Shown here: positions 1 through 4,135 of the stretch, one piece after another
Numbering within the stretch: the first letter of the stretch is position 1
How the letters are laid out: every line of letters begins with the position of its first letter
From: Firmicutes bacterium HGW-Firmicutes-10
GTDB lineage: Bacteria; Bacillota_I; Bacilli_A; Erysipelotrichales; Erysipelotrichaceae
DNA: 6,344 nt
Direction of reading: 5' to 3'
NCBI GenBank assembly: GCA_002841605.1
Contig: PHAF01000105.1
Span: 1 to 6,344 of the forward strand
Made by a program: the position numbers and the translations under genes
Notes under the pieces: generated by a model
Seen by the model: the letters and a program-made list of their open reading frames with translations, nothing else
Database searches by the model: none
Told to the model about the DNA's origin: nothing

Positions 1-1295
1 TGATATATATAGTCCAAAGCATTGACGATACAATCCAGATGATCATTGGTGTAAACGCGGCGTGATATTGCGATGCGCATCGTTTCCAATTGTGGCCAGG
101 TAGCTTCACCGGTAATCGGATCCTTGCCGCCAAAAGCACATGCACCAAGTTCGACTGCCCGGATGCCAGATTCCTGATACAAAGCGACCACTAACCGTTG
201 TGCCGGGAATTCATGTTGGGGGATATGCGGGAAGAATCTTCTAGCATCCACATAAATGCCATGTCCGCCCGGAGGCTCTATGATCGGGATTCCTTTTTCT
301 TTAAGTTGATTGCCTAAATACTCAACTTGACCTACACGATATTGAAGATAGTCAAAATCACAAGCTTCTTTAATACCGACAGCCAAAGCATCCATATCTC
401 TTCCGGCCAAACCGCCATATGTAATAAATCCTTCGTGAACGATCGCCAGCTGATTGGCTTGAGCAAAGATTTCTTGGTTACGTGTCATAAACAGACCACC
501 AATATTGACCAAACCGTCTTTTTTAGCACTCATAACAGCAGTTTCGCAATGGGATAACTGCTCCTTAACGATATCAACGATGTCTTTATCTTGGTAACCA
601 TCTTCACGAGTCTTTATGAAATACGCATTCTCTGCAATGCGGGCAATGTCCATAACAAAGGGAATGCTATATTTCTTCGCCAACTTGGCAACATCTTTGA
701 TGTTCTGCATACTGACCGGCTGACCGCCATTGTTATTACAGGTAACCGTCAAGATAATGACAGATATTTGATCGACACCTTTTTCAGTAATCATTTTTTC
801 ACACTTTACAATATCCATATTTCCCTTAAAAGGAGAAGCAGGACTTGCGGCATCTTTGCCTTCATCAAAAACAAGATCCTCAACCAAAGCTCCCAATACC
901 TCCGCATTTCCGCGGAAAGTATCAAAATGCATATTGCCGATAGCTATTTTGCCAGGTAGGGTATAAATTTTTGCCAATAAATAATCGGCGGCACGACCCT
1001 GGTGGACCGGTTGAATCAAGGGCATTCCATAGGTTTCATGAATGGATTGTTCTAATCGGAAGTAACTGTCACAACTGGCATAAGACTCATCACCCATCAT
1101 CAGGGCTGCCCACTGATTTTTACTCATCGCCGAAGTCCCGCTGTCCGTCAGACAGTCGATATAGACATTTTCAGCCTTAACTTTAAATACATTATACTGT
1201 GCTTCTTCTAGCCATTTCGTCCGTTGTTCGAAAGTCGTTTTCTTGATGTGTTCGATCATTTTGATGCGAAAGGGCTCTGCGGTTTGAAATCTCAT
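1..1295 (-). CDS. tnaA: Tryptophanase (partial, C-terminus beyond left edge)
   Basis: PLP-dependent beta-eliminating lyase, predicted cytosolic, splitting L-tryptophan into indole, pyruvate and ammonium. The frame is open for 431 codons from ATG 1295 to the left edge, so about 30 C-terminal residues are missing compared with the 456-471 aa family. Visible signatures are DSGT, MMGDESY (Tyr72), PVHQGR (Arg101), NNNGGQPVSM, MDIARIAENAYF (Asp216, Arg219), SAKKD (probable PLP Lys259), YGGLAGRDM and TMRIAISRR (substrate carboxylate Arg407). Tryptophanase is preferred over tyrosine phenol-lyase because Asp125 replaces the lyase's Thr124 and Leu383 replaces its phenol-binding Arg381, giving a tryptophanase-like AVELG. 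The C-terminal histidine typical of tryptophanase lies outside the window, so substrate choice is not fully settled. The start is fixed by GGAGGT (1301-1306), 5 nt upstream. No frameshift was found on full translation. Confidence 0.9.
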   Translation of the reverse strand, partial: MRFQTAEPFRIKMIEHIKKTTFEQRTKWLEEAQYNVFKVKAENVYIDCLTDSGTSAMSKNQWAALMMGDESYASCDSYFRLEQSIHETYGMPLIQPVHQGRAADYLLAKIYTLPGKIAIGNMHFDTFRGNAEVLGALVEDLVFDEGKDAASPASPFKGNMDIVKCEKMITEKGVDQISVIILTVTCNNNGGQPVSMQNIKDVAKLAKKYSIPFVMDIARIAENAYFIKTREDGYQDKDIVDIVKEQLSHCETAVMSAKKDGLVNIGGLFMTRNQEIFAQANQLAIVHEGFITYGGLAGRDMDALAVGIKEACDFDYLQYRVGQVEYLGNQLKEKGIPIIEPPGGHGIYVDARRFFPHIPQHEFPAQRLVVALYQESGIRAVELGACAFGGKDPITGEATWPQLETMRIAISRRVYTNDHLDCIVNALDYIY

Positions 1296-1351
1296 GTAAT
1301 ACCTCCATGATACCTTTCTATTATGGCGAATAATCAGACGTTTGTGTAGTC

Positions 1352-1376
1352 ATATTTTAAAAATTCGATATTTTAA
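1352..1376 (-). promoter_or_regulatory. Candidate tnaA core promoter with duplicated TTAAAATAT box
   Basis: Two identical 9-bp boxes, TTAAAATAT on the minus strand, lie at 1368-1376 and 1352-1360, 16 bp apart. Each contains TAAAAT, a 5/6 match to the -10 consensus. Neither has a convincing -35 hexamer at 16-18 bp, so the promoter would be weak or activator-dependent, which fits the Crp/Fnr-like site upstream. AT-rich chance repetition is possible. Confidence 0.2.
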
Positions 1377-1419
1377 GCAAATGTCCAATGTCAGAACGGT
1401 GTTAATGAAATTCTAATAT

Positions 1420-1435
1420 TCTGATAAATATCACA
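1420..1435 (-). promoter_or_regulatory. Crp/Fnr-type palindrome upstream of tnaA
   Basis: Read on the minus strand this is TGTGA-TATTTA-TCAGA, matching TGTGA-N6-TCACA at 9 of 10 positions. That consensus is bound by E. coli Crp and closely resembles the site of Bacillus Fnr. It is centred about 132 nt upstream of the tnaA ATG. If transcription starts just after the TAAAAT at 1370-1375, the site lies roughly 60-65 bp upstream of the start, as in class I activation. The regulator is not in the window and the promoter is not proven, so this is a candidate only. Confidence 0.35.
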
Positions 1436-1445
1436 CTTTCGACAT

Positions 1446-1470
1446 AAAAGGAGTCACTCGGACTCCTTTT
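1446..1470 (-). terminator. Hairpin terminator overlapping the 3' end of the 100-aa membrane protein gene
   Basis: Perfect 10-bp inverted repeat: AAAAGGAGTC (1446-1455) and GACTCCTTTT (1461-1470) around a 5-nt loop. On the minus strand the stem ends in TTTT, acting as a short U-tract for the gene ending at 1454. On the plus strand it is followed by TT, so it could also stop plus-strand transcripts. The stop codon of the membrane protein (1454-1456) lies at the loop-stem junction, so the last codons of that gene form the stem. The hairpin insulates tnaA from its upstream neighbour. Confidence 0.75.
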
Positions 1471-1756
1471 TTCTTGAGTATGACTCGGCTATTTTCCATA
1501 AGATCACATAAAACGCCAGTATTCCTAATTGCCACAAGGCAAATATCAACAACAACCAGTCACCATCACCCATTTCACCGGATATCAACCGGATATAACT
1601 TGGGATTGCCATAAGATTCATGACGATGGTCATAAATAGTGGAAATAATAATCCGACAGAATATTTGAGATTCAATTTCCAATGAAGCAGAGCAATGATT
1701 GAGAAATATATGATCCCTAAAATCAGGGGTATCAGATGAATATAAGGATTGTTCAT
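1454..1756 (-). CDS. Small three-helix membrane protein of unknown function
   Basis: A 100-residue hydrophobic protein I do not recognise. Three membrane segments are visible at about residues 5-25, 33-56 and 64-89, followed by a short charged tail (SRKKESE) that favours a cytoplasmic C-terminus. Helix 1 is followed by the basic HWKLNLKY stretch, and the loop before helix 3 is acidic (GEMGDGD). There are no cysteines and no catalytic motif. The ATG at 1756 has a strong site, GGAGGG (1761-1766), 4 nt upstream. A promoter can be drawn just upstream and a terminator overlaps the stop, so it appears to be a monocistronic unit. It diverges from the DUF5808-like gene. A transporter subunit, a regulator of another membrane protein or an immunity-type protein are all possible; none is supported directly. 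Confidence 0.7.
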   Translation of the reverse strand: MNNPYIHLIPLILGIIYFSIIALLHWKLNLKYSVGLLFPLFMTIVMNLMAIPSYIRLISGEMGDGDWLLLIFALWQLGILAFYVILWKIAESYSRKKESE

Positions 1757-1775
1757 AACGCCCTCCGTCTTACAT

Positions 1776-1806
1776 ATTATATAGGAAAACCATAGTTTTG
1801 TGACAA
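1776..1806 (-). promoter_or_regulatory. Promoter with inverted repeat in its spacer, for the 100-aa membrane protein
   Basis: On the minus strand, TTGTCA (1801-1806; 5/6 of the -35 consensus) is followed after 19 bp by a perfect TATAAT (1776-1781). An alternative -10, TATATA (1778-1783), would give a normal 17-bp spacer. The spacer contains the dyad AAAAC-TATG-GTTTT (1786-1799), and a second dyad, TTTGT-G-ACAAA (1797-1807), overlaps the -35. The predicted transcript would start about 13-15 nt before the ATG. The promoter is fairly convincing; the operator is a guess. Confidence 0.5.
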
Positions 1807-1914
1807 AGAGATATACACATTAAGTCATATTTATTTTAATGTCATCAACTATCAAGAATGTGTTGCCAAACCGTGAATTTTGACTTATTGTAATGATAGA
1901 AACATAAGATATTT

Positions 1915-1944
1915 TTGATGAGATTTTTGCGTACACAATATAAG
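1915..1944 (+). promoter_or_regulatory. Candidate promoter for the DUF5808-like gene
   Basis: TTGATG (1915-1920) and TATAAG (1939-1944) are separated by 18 bp, matching the sigma-A hexamers at 4/6 and 5/6. The predicted start near 1951 leaves a leader of about 60 nt before the GTG at 2013. A competing pair, TTGACT (1880-1885) with CATAAG 17 bp downstream, is weaker at the -10. Confidence 0.35.
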
Positions 1945-1997
1945 AAAATCGAATGTTTAAATCGATGTATATATGCTTTTTTAAATAATTAAGAAAC

Positions 1998-2004
1998 GGG
2001 GAGG
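1998..2004 (+). promoter_or_regulatory. Ribosome binding site that fixes the GTG start at 2013
   Basis: GGGGAGG lies 8 nt before GTG 2013, an ideal distance. An earlier in-frame GTG at 2004 overlaps this site itself and cannot be the start it serves. No in-frame ATG lies at the N-terminus. Confidence 0.75.
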
Positions 2005-2012
2005 TGCATCCG

Positions 2013-2216
2013 GTGGAAAAAAGAAAATGGTCAAAAGAAGAAGTCAGTGTATACAGAAGGACGCATGAAGGATTCTTCTATGCAAACAAGGATGATGCAA
2101 ATGTATTTGTGCCCAGAGAATACAGTTTCGGATATACCCTCAATTTCGGTAATCCGATTTCATGGGTCATTTTGGCAGGCATCATCGCAATCATCTATAT
2201 TTCGACAATAATGTAA
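2013..2216 (+). CDS. DUF5808-like single-pass membrane protein (67 aa, GTG start)
   Basis: The N-terminal two thirds is soluble and charged (KRKWSKEE...). A segment at roughly residues 22-47 (FFYANKDDANVFVPREYSFG, then YTLNFGNP) resembles the short DUF5808 motif, in which an asparagine/aspartate-rich turn leads to VFVP, an aromatic/glycine stretch and LNF-xx-P. That motif is known from the tails of DUF1648-type membrane proteins and from small stand-alone proteins; its function is unknown. One membrane helix follows at about residues 47-66, ending almost at the C-terminus, so the motif most likely lies in the cytoplasm. The gene stands alone, diverging from the three-helix protein and converging on the copper operon, with a shared terminator immediately at its stop. 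The DUF5808 assignment is from remembered pattern, not a search. Confidence 0.75.
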   Translation: MEKRKWSKEEVSVYRRTHEGFFYANKDDANVFVPREYSFGYTLNFGNPISWVILAGIIAIIYISTIM

Positions 2217-2243
2217 AAAAACTGCAAGAAATTGCAGTTTTTT
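2216..2243. terminator. Bidirectional terminator between the DUF5808-like gene and the copper operon
   Basis: A perfect 12-bp stem, AAAAAACTGCAA (2216-2227) and TTGCAGTTTTTT (2232-2243), encloses a GAAA loop. Six Ts end the stem on either strand, so it can serve transcripts from both sides. The stop codons of both convergent genes (2214-2216 plus; 2242-2244 minus) overlap the outer ends of the stem, leaving no spare intergenic sequence. Confidence 0.85.
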
Positions 2244-3507
2244 AGTTATCCAGAACTTTTAAGTTTGTTGATATCATATTCATCCAACACTGTATACGGA
2301 TATTTCCAGTTTTATCGGGAGTGAATACTGCAGAAAGTTGAGTGGTTAGTCCGTCAATCTCGATATCAAATTCTGGAATCGTGATTGGATTACTGCAACC
2401 AGACAGAGATACCGGATTCACTATGATCAAAACTGGAATTCCTTTTTGCACTGCCGTGTAATCCAGATGATAACCGGTCCAGTCGACCGTCAATGTAATC
2501 ATCTGTACGCCACCGACAACCGGAGCCAAACGTACATCTTCTTGTCGGTCAATGAAGGGTAGCGGAATATTGAGTGCACTCATTGAACGAACGGCCATTT
2601 GAGATCCAATCAAAACGACAACGGCAGCGGAAACCAGCTTGACCCGGCGTGAACTCTTTAAGTTTAGTTTTGAAGATAGTAGACCGATGGTCACCAGAAC
2701 AGGAGCAGTCGTCAAAGCGAAGACCAGCATGATCAATCCGCCACTGATCATTGATCCCGAAGCCAATGCATACAACTGCATCATTTGTAAAGAAGCACAA
2801 GGCATAAAGCCATTCAAAATTCCAACGATCAGCGGACGAAAGCCTTCGCTGATTTTCTTGTTATTTACTTTTGGCATTAAGTTTGGCAGTTTTGGCATCG
2901 TTACCCAACCCATCAGACTGATTCCATAGTATAGCATCAATATTCCACCTGTTAACAAAATCAGGTTTCTTACCAATTGAGAGACCGAGAAAAATGAACC
3001 TAAACCACCCAACAAAATTCCAAAGGTGGTATATGAGGCAATTCTTCCGAAGTTATAAAGAAATGTTGACTGATAGGGAGTTTTACCCTGAATCTTCGCC
3101 ATCGATTGAGAAAGCGCAATCCCGCCACACATGCTTACACAGTGAAACGATGTTATCAATCCATAAACCGCAACCAATGGCAGAGCAATTGTCTGGGAGT
3201 CAAGTTGAGGGGGCAGAAGTCGTTGATAGATCATCTGAGCAATAATGACCACACTGATCACACCTGTCAACCAGATCCAATCCATCACAACAGATGGTTT
3301 CTCATCTTTTAATCGATACCCTGCATCCTCTACAGCTTTCTTCAAATGCTCATAGGAAACCGGCGAGGTTGATTGTATGTTTACCTCACCGGTCTTCGCG
3401 TTTGAAAACACGTGTTTGACACTACTTATTTTATTGATTTCGGTATTGACGTTTTTCTCGCAAGCCTTGCACGTCATACCTTCTACATGAATAAGAATTC
3501 TTTCCAT
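2242..3507 (-). CDS. HMA - TauE/SafE (DsbD_2-like) - cupredoxin membrane protein
   Basis: A 421-aa membrane protein of three parts. (1) A heavy-metal-associated domain, residues 1-68, has GMTCKAC with metal cysteines 13 and 16. (2) A polytopic core has about seven helices (near 76-96, 108-130, 150-172, 180-200, 225-247, 252-277 and 289-306). It carries the TauE/SafE, DsbD_2/UreH-like motifs HCVSMCGG (122-129) and NGFMPC with Cys237. (3) A C-terminal beta-rich cupredoxin-like domain, about 332-420, has GCSNP (Cys371) and CWMNM (Cys407, Met409, Met411), an apparent copper site. Seven helices would put the HMA domain in the cytosol and the cupredoxin domain outside, so metal could be taken or given on both faces. 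It is third in the copper operon, 4 nt after the lipoprotein stop; no good ribosome site precedes ATG 3507, suggesting translational coupling. The architecture recurs in Bacillota by memory; transport direction and substrate are inferred. Sulfite export seems unlikely here. Confidence 0.88.
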   Translation of the reverse strand: MERILIHVEGMTCKACEKNVNTEINKISSVKHVFSNAKTGEVNIQSTSPVSYEHLKKAVEDAGYRLKDEKPSVVMDWIWLTGVISVVIIAQMIYQRLLPPQLDSQTIALPLVAVYGLITSFHCVSMCGGIALSQSMAKIQGKTPYQSTFLYNFGRIASYTTFGILLGGLGSFFSVSQLVRNLILLTGGILMLYYGISLMGWVTMPKLPNLMPKVNNKKISEGFRPLIVGILNGFMPCASLQMMQLYALASGSMISGGLIMLVFALTTAPVLVTIGLLSSKLNLKSSRRVKLVSAAVVVLIGSQMAVRSMSALNIPLPFIDRQEDVRLAPVVGGVQMITLTVDWTGYHLDYTAVQKGIPVLIIVNPVSLSGCSNPITIPEFDIEIDGLTTQLSAVFTPDKTGNIRIQCWMNMISTNLKVLDN

Positions 3508-3511
3508 AGGA

Positions 3512-4123
3512 TTATTTCAGATCAATGGGTTTTAAAAGCAAATCCATTCCATCCATGGTTTTGAAGACCCAGCCATTCACAGCCTCGACATTAACTCCAG
3601 CTGCTCGAAGTACACTTGCACTAAGAATGAACACGACGTCTTTATCATTGGTGGCCATGTTCTTTGCCCACTCAAACTTATGATCGCCCAAAGCGATTCC
3701 AAAGTGGTCAAGTTCTGCATGATATCCCAAAAGGGTACGATTGTTGGTTAACAACGAATTCATTTGGCCTTTCGCATCGTAGGTCATCGCCCCTTTGATT
3801 CCATCAAAGGTAATCAATAACATATCGTCCTTTATGCGCATGTTTGAAGGAAGTTTGGTTATATCCAAACCCGCATCAAGAAATGGCATAGCCATCACAC
3901 CCATAATGACATCCTCATTAGTCGATTGAGGATTTAGGGAAAGTTCAAAGTGATATCCATCCGCTACGATGATGTGGGCAAATCCATCTTTGATCGAAGT
4001 ATTGACAGTGTCCACCGCCAGAACAGCTTCAAATGAGGATTGTGCCTCACGTTTAACAACATCGGTCGAAGCACATCCGGCAATAAACATTAATATCGCG
4101 AGTAGGAGAATGATTTTTTTCAT
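3512..4123 (-). CDS. Putative lipoprotein of unknown function in a copper operon
   Basis: A 203-aa protein I do not recognise. It begins with a classic lipoprotein signal: MKK, a hydrophobic run, then IAGC with the lipid-modified Cys17, so the mature protein should be tethered on the outer face of the membrane. The remainder has no further cysteine, no membrane helix and an alternating hydrophobic/polar pattern suggesting beta structure. It holds a methionine cluster MGVMAM (74-79), ten methionines in the mature part, and three histidines close together (135, 140, 148), all conceivable Cu(I)/Cu(II) ligands. It lies 12 nt after the copA stop, and its ribosome site AGAGGT overlaps that stop; 4 nt separate it from the TauE-type gene. 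Inference: an extracytoplasmic copper-binding, sensing or delivery lipoprotein. The alternative is a structural lipoprotein unrelated to metal. The lipoprotein call is strong; the metal role is weak. Confidence 0.85.
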   Translation of the reverse strand: MKKIILLLAILMFIAGCASTDVVKREAQSSFEAVLAVDTVNTSIKDGFAHIIVADGYHFELSLNPQSTNEDVIMGVMAMPFLDAGLDITKLPSNMRIKDDMLLITFDGIKGAMTYDAKGQMNSLLTNNRTLLGYHAELDHFGIALGDHKFEWAKNMATNDKDVVFILSASVLRAAGVNVEAVNGWVFKTMDGMDLLLKPIDLK

Positions 4124-4135
4124 AGTCAGTGACCT

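Noticed and set aside
327..1180. Plus-strand open frames at 327-557, 591-959 and 971-1180
   Set aside because: They lie antisense to the intact tnaA frame, lack ribosome sites and show no protein-like composition.
1321..1353. Ten-codon minus-strand frame (MTTQTSDYSP) upstream of tnaA that resembles a TnaC leader by ending Pro-stop
   Set aside because: It lacks the essential tryptophan, has no ribosome binding site, and stops only about 25 nt before the tnaA start with no attenuator hairpin.
1918..1995. 25-codon plus-strand frame starting ATG 1918
   Set aside because: No ribosome site, and it spans the predicted promoter and leader of the DUF5808-like gene.
2004..2012. Earlier GTG start (2004) for the DUF5808-like gene
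   Set aside because: It overlaps the ribosome binding site; GTG 2013 has ideal 8-nt spacing.
2549..3312. Open frames on both strands inside the TauE-type gene
   Set aside because: They are shadows of a gene with clear domain motifs throughout; none has its own ribosome site or domain.
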